A stretch of 21,134 bases of DNA from an uncultured Collinsella sp. GTDB lineage: Bacteria > Actinomycetota > Coriobacteriia > Coriobacteriales > Coriobacteriaceae. The position numbers and the translations under genes were made by a program. The notes under the pieces are model-generated. The model was given only the letters and a program-made list of their open reading frames with translations, did no database searches and was not told where the DNA came from. How positions within the stretch are numbered: the first letter of the stretch is position 1; the number at the start of each line of letters is the position of its first letter. Shown here in pieces: positions 14,421 to 21,134 of this stretch. Location of the stretch: the NCBI GenBank assembly GCA_902470905.1, contig CABRIC010000035.1:1-21134 (forward strand), given 5' to 3'.

Positions 14421-17291
14421 ATGAGTCGCCGCAACACCGAACTGCTCTTGCTCATCGCCTCGGCGTTCCCCGTCATCCTGCTCTATGCGATGTACGTGCT
14501 CACCGCGGGTGCCACGATTTCCTTTGAGACGCTCGCCGTGCCGATCGGCCTGTTCGCCGCCTTCGCCGCGGCGCATATCGCCGTGCGCATCCTGGCGCCC
14601 GGCGCCGACCCCGCCATCCTGCCCATCGTCTTTGTGCTCTCGGGCATCGGCATCACATTCGTAACGCGCCTGGCCCCCGACCTCGCCATCTCGCAGCTCA
14701 TCATCTTGTTTGTCTCGGTGGCGCTCATGGTGGGAACGCTCGCACTGGTCAAGAACCTCGACGTGGTCATGCGCTACAAGTACACCTTTGGCATTATCGG
14801 CATCATCCTGCTGATGCTGCCGATCTTTATCGGCACCACGATCTCGGGCTCCAAGCTGTGGATTCGCATCGCGGGCTTCACCATCCAGCCCGGCGAGTTC
14901 GCCAAGGTCTTCATCGTCCTGTTCCTGGCAGGCTATCTGGCCGAGAACCGTGAGCTGCTCTCCATCTCCAACCGCAAGATCCTGGGCCTCAAGATTCCGC
15001 GCCTCCGCCTGCTGCTGCCGCTGTTTGCCGTGTGGGGCGTGTGCCTGCTCATCGTCGTCTTCGAACGCGACCTGGGCTCGGCCGTCCTGTTCTACACCAT
15101 CTTTTTGCTGATGCTCTATGTTGCCACGGGACGCTTTTCGTACGTCATCATCGGCCTTGCGCTGCTGGCCGTTGGAGCCGTGGGCGCCTACAAGTTCCTG
15201 TCGCACGTGCAAGTGCGCTTTCAGGTCTGGGTCGATCCGTTTAAGGACGCCCAGGGCCAGGGCTACCAGATCGTACAGTCACTTTACTCGCTGGCTGACG
15301 GCGGCCTGGTTGGCGTCGGCATTGGCAACGGCATGGCAAACAACATCCCCGTCGTCGAGTCCGACTTTATCTTCTCGGCCATCGGCGAGGAAATGGGCCT
15401 TTTGGGCGGCGGCGCCGTGCTCATCCTGTTTATGCTTTTTGCCGTGCGTGGCCTCACCACGGCCGCCCGCGCCAAGTCCGACCTTGCCGCCTTTAGCGCG
15501 ACCGGCCTTACGGCGGCCATCAGCTTCCAGGCATTCTTAATCGTTGGCGGCGTAACCCGCCTGATCCCGCTGACCGGCGTCACCCTGCCCTTTATGAGCC
15601 AGGGCGGCTCCTCGCTGCTGGCGAGCTTTATCATCGTCGCGCTGCTGCTGCGCGCCGGCGACGAGGCAACCGGACGCGAAGCCGAGCTCACCGGCACCGG
15701 CACCATGGCCGCCATCACCGATGATCAGGTCGCATCCGCCGCTGCCCCGACCGGTACGCGTTTTGCCAACGCACCTTCCTACAGCCACGGCAACCACTCT
15801 GCGGGTTCTCGCATGCGTCGTCGCCTGCTCGACACGCCAGAGTCCGGCGTGCTCGGCCGCGTTGCACTTGCCAACCGTCTGACTCGTGCCGTGTTTGCTT
15901 TCACGGCGCTGTTCGCCATCCTTATCGGCAACCTCACCTATGTCCAGGTCATCAAGGCGAAGGACTATCAGGACATGCCGACCAACAACCACACCATCGC
16001 CCGCTCCAAGTACATCCAGCGTGGCTCCATCATCACGTCCGACGGCGTGACACTAGCCGAGTCGCTGCAGCAGGAGGACGGCACCTACGCCCGCTCCTAC
16101 CCCAACGGCAACATGGCCGCGCACGTGGTGGGCTACGTGAGCCAGCAATACGGCACCGCCGGCATCGAGAGCGTCATGAACGATACGCTCACCGGCTCCA
16201 AGGATTACTCCAGCTGGAACAACGCCATCGCATCGCTCGCGGGGCAGACCCAGCCGGGCAATACCGCCAAGCTCACCATCGACTCGCGCATCCAGACGGC
16301 TGCCGAGCAGGCGCTCAAGGGCTTTAAGGGCGCTGTGGTAGTCATGGATCCGCGTACCGGTGCGGTCCTCGCGTGCGCGAGCTCGCCCACCTATGACAAC
16401 ACCAACATCGATGCCCTGATGCAGTCGGGCGGTGGCGAGGACGGCTCCATGTACGACCGCGCCATGGACGCGCTCTACACCCCGGGCTCGACCTTTAAGG
16501 TCGTCACACTCTCCGCGGCGCTCGAAACCGGCACCGCCAGCCTTACCAGCACGTACCAGGCGCCCGGCTCCATGGATATTGGCAACGCGCCGGTCACCAA
16601 CTATGCCAACGAGAGCTACGGAACCATCAGCCTGCAGCAGGCCTTCGCCGTGTCGTCCAACGTCGTCTTTGGCCAGGTGGCCAACGAGGTCGGCGCCAAC
16701 TCGCTCGTCCAGTTTGCCAACGCCTTTGGCTACGGTCAAAAGCTCGGTCAGGATCTGACCACCGCGGCTTCCATCATGGCCGACCCGTCGCTTATGACCG
16801 AGTGGGAGACCGCTTGGGCAGGCGCCGGCCAGCCCGTCGGCATGGACCACACGCCTGGCCCGCAGACGACCGTCATGCAGAATTGCGTGATCGCTGCCGC
16901 TATCGCCAACAGCGGCGTGGTCATGGACCCGTTCTTTGTGTCCCAGATACTCGCCCCGGACGGAACCGTGGTTAAGACCACGCAGTCCCGCTCGCTGGGC
17001 CAGGCTGTCAGCTCTGCCACGGCCGATCAGGTCAAGCAGGCCATGCTCGCCGTCGTCCAGTCCGGTACCGGCACCGATGCCCAGATTCCGGGCGTCAAGG
17101 TTGCCGGCAAGACCGGTTCGGCCGAGACCGGCGGCACCAACGTCAACTCTATGTTTGTTGGCTTTGCACCTTACGATTCACCCACGGTTGCCATCTCGGT
17201 GGCCCTGGAGGATTACGACAAACACGACGTCAAGGCGGCCAAGATTGCCGGCATCGTCCTGACCGCGGCGCTCGCCGCACAGGGAGCGTGA
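14421..17291 (+). CDS. SEDS glycosyltransferase (RodA/FtsW) fused to class B penicillin-binding protein
   Basis: A 956-residue single-frame fusion. Residues 1 to about 420 form a polytopic SEDS protein that polymerises lipid II: it has SGSKLWIRIAGFTIQPGEFAK, the extracellular DPFKDAQGQGYQ loop with candidate catalytic acids D272/D276, and SDFIFSAIGEEMG. A polar linker (about 425-490) and one membrane helix (about 493-512) join it to a PbpA-like transpeptidase with active-site STFK (S690-K693), SSN (S745-N747) and KTG (K897-G899), all intact. In other actinobacteria rodA and pbpA are adjacent separate genes in this operon. The ATG at 14421 has AAAGGGAG eight bases upstream; the frame extending to 14295 overlaps the phosphatase gene and has no ribosome site. 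It acts in the membrane, joining glycan polymerisation and crosslinking. Confidence 0.93.
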   Translation: MSRRNTELLLLIASAFPVILLYAMYVLTAGATISFETLAVPIGLFAAFAAAHIAVRILAPGADPAILPIVFVLSGIGITFVTRLAPDLAISQLIILFVSVALMVGTLALVKNLDVVMRYKYTFGIIGIILLMLPIFIGTTISGSKLWIRIAGFTIQPGEFAKVFIVLFLAGYLAENRELLSISNRKILGLKIPRLRLLLPLFAVWGVCLLIVVFERDLGSAVLFYTIFLLMLYVATGRFSYVIIGLALLAVGAVGAYKFLSHVQVRFQVWVDPFKDAQGQGYQIVQSLYSLADGGLVGVGIGNGMANNIPVVESDFIFSAIGEEMGLLGGGAVLILFMLFAVRGLTTAARAKSDLAAFSATGLTAAISFQAFLIVGGVTRLIPLTGVTLPFMSQGGSSLLASFIIVALLLRAGDEATGREAELTGTGTMAAITDDQVASAAAPTGTRFANAPSYSHGNHSAGSRMRRRLLDTPESGVLGRVALANRLTRAVFAFTALFAILIGNLTYVQVIKAKDYQDMPTNNHTIARSKYIQRGSIITSDGVTLAESLQQEDGTYARSYPNGNMAAHVVGYVSQQYGTAGIESVMNDTLTGSKDYSSWNNAIASLAGQTQPGNTAKLTIDSRIQTAAEQALKGFKGAVVVMDPRTGAVLACASSPTYDNTNIDALMQSGGGEDGSMYDRAMDALYTPGSTFKVVTLSAALETGTASLTSTYQAPGSMDIGNAPVTNYANESYGTISLQQAFAVSSNVVFGQVANEVGANSLVQFANAFGYGQKLGQDLTTAASIMADPSLMTEWETAWAGAGQPVGMDHTPGPQTTVMQNCVIAAAIANSGVVMDPFFVSQILAPDGTVVKTTQSRSLGQAVSSATADQVKQAMLAVVQSGTGTDAQIPGVKVAGKTGSAETGGTNVNSMFVGFAPYDSPTVAISVALEDYDKHDVKAAKIAGIVLTAALAAQGA

Positions 17292-17341
17292 TGCCCGTGA
17301 TCAAAGCGGATACTTGGGGCGCTCCGCGGCCGATGAGCTAG
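17291..17341 (+). CDS. Possible 16-residue coupled small ORF
   Basis: ATG at 17291 overlaps the SEDS-PBP stop (TGATG) and opens a 16-residue frame, MPVIKADTWGAPRPMS, ending at TAG 17339-17341. GGGAG lies four bases upstream, so reinitiation is plausible. Nothing else supports it: the peptide has no recognisable motif and could arise by chance. It may only serve to carry ribosomes toward pknB. Confidence 0.2.
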   Translation: MPVIKADTWGAPRPMS

Positions 17342-17413
17342 CGGCAACGCGCCACACGGCCCCAGCGGCCACACATTTGGTACTACACACATCGTTGAGC
17401 GAATAGTTATGTT

Positions 17414-17418
17414 AGGAG
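17414..17418 (+). promoter_or_regulatory. pknB: Ribosome binding site deciding the pknB start
   Basis: AGGAG lies five bases before the ATG at 17424. The earlier in-frame ATG at 17409 has no such site, so the shorter protein is preferred. Confidence 0.6.
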
Positions 17419-17423
17419 CAGGA

Positions 17424-19373
17424 ATGGAACAGAGGGTCCTCGGGGGAAGATACCTCCTTAAGGATAAGGTGGGAACGGGCGGTATGGCGACCGTCTTCCG
17501 TGCACAGGATCAGGTCCTCGACCGAACGGTTGCCGTCAAGATCATGCTGCCGCAGTATGCCGGCGACGCCACCTTCGCCGCCCGATTTAAGCAGGAGGCC
17601 CAGGCAGCTGCCGGCCTGTCCTCCCCCTATATCGTGGGCGTCTACGACTGGGGCAAGGACGGCGACACCTATTACATCGTCATGGAGTACCTGCGCGGTA
17701 CCGACCTTAAGAGCGGCATCAAGAGCCACGGCGCCCTCGATCCCAAGAAGGTCGCGCAGATCGGCTCGCAGATCAGCTCCGCGCTTTCGGTCGCACACAA
17801 GCACGAGATCATCCACCGCGACATTAAGCCGCAAAACATCATGGTGCTGCCCGACGGCAACATCAAGGTCATGGACTTTGGCATCGCCCGCGCCAAGAAC
17901 AGCCACCTCACGCAGGACAACAATGTACTGGGCACTGCCCACTACGTAAGCCCCGAGCAAACGCGCGGCCAGGACCTCGGTCCCACCTCGGATATCTACT
18001 CCCTGGGCGTTGTGATGTACGAGTGCGCCACCGGCCGCGTCCCCTTTGACGGCGACGACGCCATCTCGGTTGCACTCAAGCAGGTAAACGAACTGCCGGT
18101 TCCGCCGAGCCAAGTCAACTCCGGCGTCGATGCCGATCTGGAGCGCATTATCCTAAAGTGCATGGAAAAGGATCCGGCGAACCGCTTCCAGACGGCAGAT
18201 GAGCTGCGTCAGGTGCTCAACAACTACCTGTCTGGCCGCGCTGTCAACGTCTCCGAGCCCACGCGCATCATTGGCGCCGCCGGCGACCTGGGCGCCACCA
18301 AGACCCGCGAGCTGTCTGACTCCACGCGCGCCATGGTTCGTCCCGTCTCGGGCGTGAGCGGCCAGAGCAACGCCCACAGCGCCGTTTCGGGTTCCACGGG
18401 CTCCTACGAGGTCGATCAGCCCAAGTCCAACAAGAACAAGATTATCGCCGCCGTAGTCGCCGCAATCGCCGTGGTTGGCGTTGTGGTGGCCTTCGCCACC
18501 GGACTCTTTGGGGGCGAGCAGGTCACGGTACCCGATGTGCTTAACAAGGACCAGCAGACCGCTATCGAACAGATCAAAGAGGCAGGCCTTGAGGTCGGCA
18601 CCGTCGACCAAAGTTACAACGACGATGTCGATGAGGGCAAGGTTGCCGAGCAGACCCCCAACGGCAACACCAAGAAGCCTAAGGGCACCAAGGTGAACCT
18701 GGTAATCTCCAAGGGCCCCAAGCCCTCCGAGAAGGTTGAGGTTCCGCAGCTCGTCGGCCTGACCAAGGACCAGGCTGAGGCCGCGCTGGCAAGTGTGGGA
18801 CTCAAGGGCGACGCAACCGAGGAGGCCAACGAGGCCGAAGAAGGCCAGGTCTTTGAGCAGGGCACTAATGCCGGCAAGGAAGTCGAAAAGGGCACGACCA
18901 TCTCGTACAAAGTCTCCAGCGGACCCGACACCACCTCCGTCCCCGATCTGACCGACATGACTGAGGCTCAGGCACGCAACGCCCTCGACATGGCCGGCTT
19001 TGGCGTCGACGTGAGCTACCAGGAAAACGATTCCGTCGCCGAGGGCACCGTCATTAGCTGGAACCCCAGCGGTAAGCAGAAGCCCGGCGCCACGATCACC
19101 GTCGTCATCGCCAAGAAGTCCGGCAAGGCAAACGTCCCGAGCAACCTGTACGGCAAGAGTATCTCCTCCGCCGTCACCGCGCTCAACAACGCCGGATTCT
19201 ACAACATCGCATTCTGCGATCAGAACGGCAACCCCGTGAGTGGCAACGAAAACGCCACCGTGACGGGCGTCTCCCCCACTGGCAAGCAGTCCACCGACAG
19301 CACGATCACGCTGACTGTTTCGATTTCTGGCTCGGGTTCCGATACGAGTGGCGACTCCAGCACGACCAACTAG
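17424..19373 (+). CDS. pknB: Ser/Thr protein kinase PknB with four PASTA repeats
   Basis: A 649-residue transmembrane kinase. The N-terminal kinase domain (about 5-270) has GTGGMATVF, lysine K39 in VAVKIM, HRDIKPQNIM (D133), DFG (D151) and GTAHYVSPEQ, all canonical. A juxtamembrane linker leads to one membrane helix (about 340-361) and four external PASTA repeats starting near residues 365, 436, 503 and 570. PASTA domains bind muropeptides or lipid II in this family and control peptidoglycan growth and division. It ends in a Ser/Gly/Thr tail. It lies 132 bases after the SEDS-PBP gene and directly before a strong terminator, so it closes the operon. Likely substrates are FhaA, FhaB and the SEDS-PBP partner proteins (inference from mycobacteria). 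Confidence 0.96.
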   Translation: MEQRVLGGRYLLKDKVGTGGMATVFRAQDQVLDRTVAVKIMLPQYAGDATFAARFKQEAQAAAGLSSPYIVGVYDWGKDGDTYYIVMEYLRGTDLKSGIKSHGALDPKKVAQIGSQISSALSVAHKHEIIHRDIKPQNIMVLPDGNIKVMDFGIARAKNSHLTQDNNVLGTAHYVSPEQTRGQDLGPTSDIYSLGVVMYECATGRVPFDGDDAISVALKQVNELPVPPSQVNSGVDADLERIILKCMEKDPANRFQTADELRQVLNNYLSGRAVNVSEPTRIIGAAGDLGATKTRELSDSTRAMVRPVSGVSGQSNAHSAVSGSTGSYEVDQPKSNKNKIIAAVVAAIAVVGVVVAFATGLFGGEQVTVPDVLNKDQQTAIEQIKEAGLEVGTVDQSYNDDVDEGKVAEQTPNGNTKKPKGTKVNLVISKGPKPSEKVEVPQLVGLTKDQAEAALASVGLKGDATEEANEAEEGQVFEQGTNAGKEVEKGTTISYKVSSGPDTTSVPDLTDMTEAQARNALDMAGFGVDVSYQENDSVAEGTVISWNPSGKQKPGATITVVIAKKSGKANVPSNLYGKSISSAVTALNNAGFYNIAFCDQNGNPVSGNENATVTGVSPTGKQSTDSTITLTVSISGSGSDTSGDSSTTN

Positions 19374-19425
19374 TCATCAAGACGTTGCCCACAGCGGCTG
19401 ATGCCGCAAACACATTCGCTCAATG

Positions 19426-19463
19426 GTGCCCGTTTGCTCCCCCGGCAAACGGGCACTTTCTTT
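19426..19463 (+). terminator. Strong intrinsic terminator of the pknB operon
   Basis: A perfect 12-bp stem (GTGCCCGTTTGC / GCAAACGGGCAC, arms 19426-19437 and 19445-19456) has a 7-base loop and is followed by TTTCTTT. It lies 53 bases past the pknB stop. Confidence 0.92.
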
Positions 19464-19498
19464 ATCTGAAGCGGCGAAAACTACGGCATCTCTTTAAA

Positions 19499-19565
19499 CC
19501 AGAAGAGCCCGGCACCGTGGTGGTACCGGGCTCGATATTCCTCTGGTGCCCCCGGGCGGATTCGA
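19499..19565. repeat. Direct repeat copy 1: hairpin plus tRNA 3' end
   Basis: 67 bp matching 19627-19693 (offset 128) except for about seven bases in the middle. It holds the hairpin 19505-19533 and, on the minus strand, a copy of the tRNA-Arg T-loop, 3' acceptor strand and CCA. The rest of the tRNA is missing here, so this is a tRNA remnant. Confidence 0.85.
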
Positions 19566-19619
19566 GAACTCCCCCCGCGGGGAAATTGGTGACGCGGGTG
19601 TCGACGGCCCGAATCCGGC
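19544..19619 (-). pseudogene. Degraded tRNA-Arg remnant
   Basis: The 3' end matches the intact tRNA-Arg at 19672-19747 (TCGAATCCGCCCGGGGGCA plus CCA). The 5' part cannot form a cloverleaf: only the first three acceptor pairs are possible and no anticodon arm is seen. An inverted copy of the tRNA variable/T-arm region (GCGGGTGTCGACGG...GAATCCG) lies at about 19594-19617 on the plus strand. This suggests rearrangement between tRNA copies. Confidence 0.5.
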
Positions 19620-19626
19620 CTTTAGG

Positions 19627-19693
19627 CCAGAAGAGCCCGGCACCGTGGTGGTACCGGGCTCGGCAAATCTCTGGTGCCCCCGGGCGGATTCGA
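19627..19693. repeat. Direct repeat copy 2: hairpin plus tRNA 3' end
   Basis: The partner of 19499-19565. It overlaps the 3' end of the intact tRNA-Arg gene and carries the identical hairpin downstream of it. Confidence 0.85.
19633..19661 (-). terminator. Hairpin terminator of tRNA-Arg
   Basis: A 12-bp stem (GAGCCCGGTACC / GGTGCCGGGCTC on the minus strand, one G-T pair, 5-base loop) lies 10 bases past the tRNA 3' end. It is followed only by TTCT, a weak T-run. The same hairpin occurs at 19505-19533. Confidence 0.6.
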
Positions 19694-19747
19694 ACCGTCG
19701 ACACCCGCTTTAGGAGAGCGGTGCTCTATCCCCTGAGCTACGGAGGC
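19672..19747 (-). tRNA. tRNA-Arg(CCU)
   Basis: A 76-base tRNA with encoded CCA. The acceptor GCCTCCG pairs with CGGGGGC (one G-T pair). The D-arm is GCTC/GAGC, the anticodon stem CCGCT/AGCGG with loop CTCCTAA gives anticodon CCU (reads AGG), and the T-loop is TTCGAAT. One A-C mismatch is seen in the T-stem. An extended -10 lies just upstream. Confidence 0.94.
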
Positions 19748-19757
19748 ATGTTGTACT

Positions 19758-19766
19758 AGTGTAGCA
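19758..19766 (-). promoter_or_regulatory. Extended -10 promoter of tRNA-Arg
   Basis: TGCTACACT on the minus strand ends ten bases before the tRNA 5' end, giving a start site a few bases upstream of the mature tRNA. It is the same element as at 9137-9145. Confidence 0.55.
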
Positions 19767-19808
19767 GATTTACTGCATCGCCATACGTCGCATGACTAGA
19801 CTTCGAAA

Positions 19809-19870
19809 TTGCGGTGGAATAGTTCCTGCCTAAAGCATTAAAGCCGTATTTAGGAACTATTTCACCGCAA
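19809..19870. repeat. Long stem-loop with 19-bp arms
   Basis: Arms 19809-19827 (TTGCGGTGGAATAGTTCCT) and 19852-19870 (its reverse complement with one difference) flank a 24-base loop. As plus-strand RNA the one difference is a G-U pair. It lies between the DUF956 gene end and the tRNA promoter. It could terminate the DUF956 transcript (a short TTT follows on the minus strand) or be a small dispersed repeat element. Confidence 0.7.
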
Positions 19871-19881
19871 CTTATGAGGAG

Positions 19882-20280
19882 CTAGTTGCCTTTGTGGAAG
19901 AGGCCTTTGATGACGGAGGGGATGCTCTTGGCGCCCTTGGCCGTCACATCGATAAAGTCGGGCGAACGCACGAGCTTATCCTCGTCAACGTACTTGCGGA
20001 CCGCACGAAGCGTCTCTTTGTCGTCGCGCGTCGAAAACGTAAAGTGACCGTTGTCCTTGGTGAAGATGGCAAAACGCGTAATCTTCTTGGTGCCGCGCAA
20101 AACCTCGGCGGCAATATAGTCGACCTCGTCCCACGGGATCTGAATAAAATCCTCGGGATTGCGCTCGTTATAATACTCGAACGCCTTATTGCCCACCATC
20201 ACGTTACCGTGGCTGGTAAGCCCCATCAGGCAGGTTGCCGGCGTTGCCAAATCGACCGTGCTGTTCTGAGATTGCGCCAT
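19882..20280 (-). CDS. DUF956 (ManO-type) protein of a mannose PTS locus
   Basis: A 132-residue cytoplasmic protein. It matches the DUF956 family, with AQSQNSTVDLATPATCLMGL, the KAFEYYNERNPEDFIQIPWDEVDY core, and RFAIFTKDNGHFTFSTRD. The family is found beside mannose-family PTS genes and is thought to modulate them; no reaction is known. I take the ATG at 20280, which follows GAGGT by four bases and GGAGGG by ten. A TTG nine codons upstream overlaps these sites and is unlikely. It lies about 120 bases after the IID gene, behind a hairpin with a T-rich tail, so it is probably expressed by readthrough from the PTS operon. Confidence 0.88.
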   Translation of the reverse strand: MAQSQNSTVDLATPATCLMGLTSHGNVMVGNKAFEYYNERNPEDFIQIPWDEVDYIAAEVLRGTKKITRFAIFTKDNGHFTFSTRDDKETLRAVRKYVDEDKLVRSPDFIDVTAKGAKSIPSVIKGLFHKGN

Positions 20281-20296
20281 GCGCACCTCGCCCTCC

Positions 20297-20343
20297 AAAT
20301 AAAACAATCGGACCGCATCCAGTGTACCTACTGGGTGCGGTCC
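20297..20343 (-). terminator. Hairpin with T-rich tail between the PTS IID and DUF956 genes
   Basis: A 14-bp stem with one mismatched pair (arms 20310-20323 and 20330-20343, 6-base loop) is followed on the minus strand by GATTGTTTTATTT, then at once by the ribosome site of the DUF956 gene. It has the form of an intrinsic terminator that would lower expression of the last gene relative to the PTS genes. Confidence 0.7.
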
Positions 20344-20400
20344 GTTTCAATGGCTCAAAAGCCCTTGCCTAGCAACTCTCGGTCTTAAGCCGAAGCGTGC

Positions 20401-21090
20401 TTACATGAAGCCGCAGACGCGACCGATGATGCCGACGGCGAAGAGAGCCAGGATGATGACGATCGGGCTGACCTTCTTCTTGAGGAGCTTGCAGACCAGC
20501 AGGGTCAGGCACACAGCGGCAAGGCCGGGGATGAGCTGATCGAGGTTAGCCTGAAGCGTGGTGACCTTAACCTGATCAAGGGCGGTAGCACCGATGGAGT
20601 TGTACATCGTCAGCGCTTCCTTGACGCCCTCGGAGCCGGAGGGCAGGCTAGCCCAGTCGATAAAGGCGCCAGCAGACTGCGTGACCTTGGAGACGACCGG
20701 GGTGAAGGAGATGGACACCCAGCGCTCGACCAGGGCGCCGATGATGAACATACCCAGGATGGAAGCACCCTCGGTAACCTTGCCCATCAGACCGCCGGAG
20801 AGGTCCTTGGCGATGGAGGAGCCGACCTTGTAGCCAAACTCCTGCGTGTACCACAGGAAGGCGTAACGGATGATGTTCCACGCGAAGAAGAACAGCAGCG
20901 GACCGGCGATGCTGCCGGACAGGGCCATGGAAGCGCCCAGAGCGCCCAGAATCGGGCGAAGGGTGAACCAGAAGGCAGGGTCGCCGACGCCGGCGAGCGG
21001 GCCCATCATACCGACCTTGACGCCCTGGATGGCGACGTCGTCGATCGGAGCACCGTTGGCGCGCTCCTCCTCGAGGGCGAGGGTAACGCC
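20401..21090 (-). CDS. PTS mannose/fructose/sorbose family IID component (5' truncated)
   Basis: The C-terminal ~229 residues of a IID membrane subunit, which with IIC forms the sugar channel of mannose-class phosphotransferase systems. The visible start region reads LALEEERANGAPIDD...GVKVGMMGPLAGVGDP, a hallmark of the family, followed by hydrophobic segments (AWNIIRYAFLWYTQEFGYKVG, IPGLAAVCLTLLVCKLL) and the end GRVCGFM. Full family members are about 270-300 residues, so roughly 40-70 N-terminal residues are missing. The frame is cut by adapter sequence starting at 21090, not by a biological break. An internal Met at 21009 is not the true start. IIC and IIAB genes are expected beyond the window. 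The sugar cannot be told from this piece. Confidence 0.93.
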   Translation of the reverse strand, partial: GVTLALEEERANGAPIDDVAIQGVKVGMMGPLAGVGDPAFWFTLRPILGALGASMALSGSIAGPLLFFFAWNIIRYAFLWYTQEFGYKVGSSIAKDLSGGLMGKVTEGASILGMFIIGALVERWVSISFTPVVSKVTQSAGAFIDWASLPSGSEGVKEALTMYNSIGATALDQVKVTTLQANLDQLIPGLAAVCLTLLVCKLLKKKVSPIVIILALFAVGIIGRVCGFM

Positions 21091-21134
21091 TGTCTCTTAT
21101 ACACATCTCCGAGCCCACGAGACGCTACGCTATC
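21090..21134. other. Illumina Nextera adapter contamination
   Basis: CTGTCTCTTATACACATCT (21090-21108) is the Nextera transposase mosaic end. It is followed by CCGAGCCCACGAGAC (21109-21123), an 8-base block GCTACGCT that matches a Nextera i7 index from memory (N709), and ATC, the start of the P7 flank. It is sequencing-library sequence left on the contig end and should be trimmed. Confidence 0.97.

Noticed and set aside
14160..15212. Minus-strand frame of 350 codons rich in Asp, Glu, Gln and His
   Set aside because: It is a shadow of the SEDS membrane region, whose hydrophobic codons read as polar residues in antisense.
19544..19619. A second functional tRNA
   Set aside because: Only the 3' end matches; the acceptor stem fails after three pairs and no anticodon arm forms.
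20648..21118. Minus-strand frame beginning MGSEMCIRDR
   Set aside because: Its first residues are a translation of the Nextera adapter, and the rest is an out-of-frame shadow of the PTS IID gene.
1..21134. CRISPR array, insertion sequence or phage genes
   Set aside because: No regular spaced repeats, no transposase or integrase-like protein and no phage structural gene are seen.

Overview
The window looks like a contig end from a high-GC Gram-positive gut bacterium of the class Coriobacteriia, most likely Collinsella or a close relative. That placement is an inference. It rests on the actinobacterial-type fhaA-fhaB-pstP-SEDS/PBP-pknB cluster, the dnaX-ybaB-recR order, and a mannose-family PTS IID gene beside a DUF956 gene. 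No rRNA or marker search was possible.

Layout. (1) 66-3754, minus strand: a tight three-gene operon encoding a single-pass membrane protein with a Ser/Gly-rich external stalk, a Ser/Thr kinase with a polytopic C-terminus, and an FHA-domain protein. It looks like a small self-contained phospho-signalling unit of unknown purpose. (2) 4000-8258, minus strand: recR, ybaB and dnaX, with a small AT-richer membrane-protein gene (5271-5744, plus strand) placed between dnaX and ybaB. (3) 8374-9081, plus strand: a YcxB-like membrane protein. (4) 9226-19373, plus strand: a cell-envelope signalling and peptidoglycan operon. It runs from a polytopic Ser/Thr kinase with an HLD catalytic loop through fhaA, fhaB, a PP2C phosphatase and a single-ORF fusion of a SEDS glycosyltransferase with a class B penicillin-binding protein, to PknB with four PASTA repeats. 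A strong intrinsic terminator follows. (5) 19499-19747: tRNA-Arg(CCU) on the minus strand, with a duplicated tRNA 3' end plus hairpin beside it. (6) 19882-21090, minus strand: a DUF956 gene and a truncated PTS IID gene. (7) 21090-21134 is not genomic: it is Nextera adapter sequence including an index.

How the parts fit. The two signalling regions hold three Ser/Thr kinases, three FHA phosphothreonine readers and one phosphatase. PknB (external PASTA sensor), PstP (eraser), FhaA/FhaB (readers) and the SEDS-PBP enzyme are the known envelope-growth control set of actinobacteria. The two extra kinases both have a kinase head followed by a multi-pass membrane tail, and are the least explained part of the window. 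Several hairpins sit directly upstream of ribosome binding sites (3777-3794 and 20310-20343) and may act as partial terminators inside transcription units.
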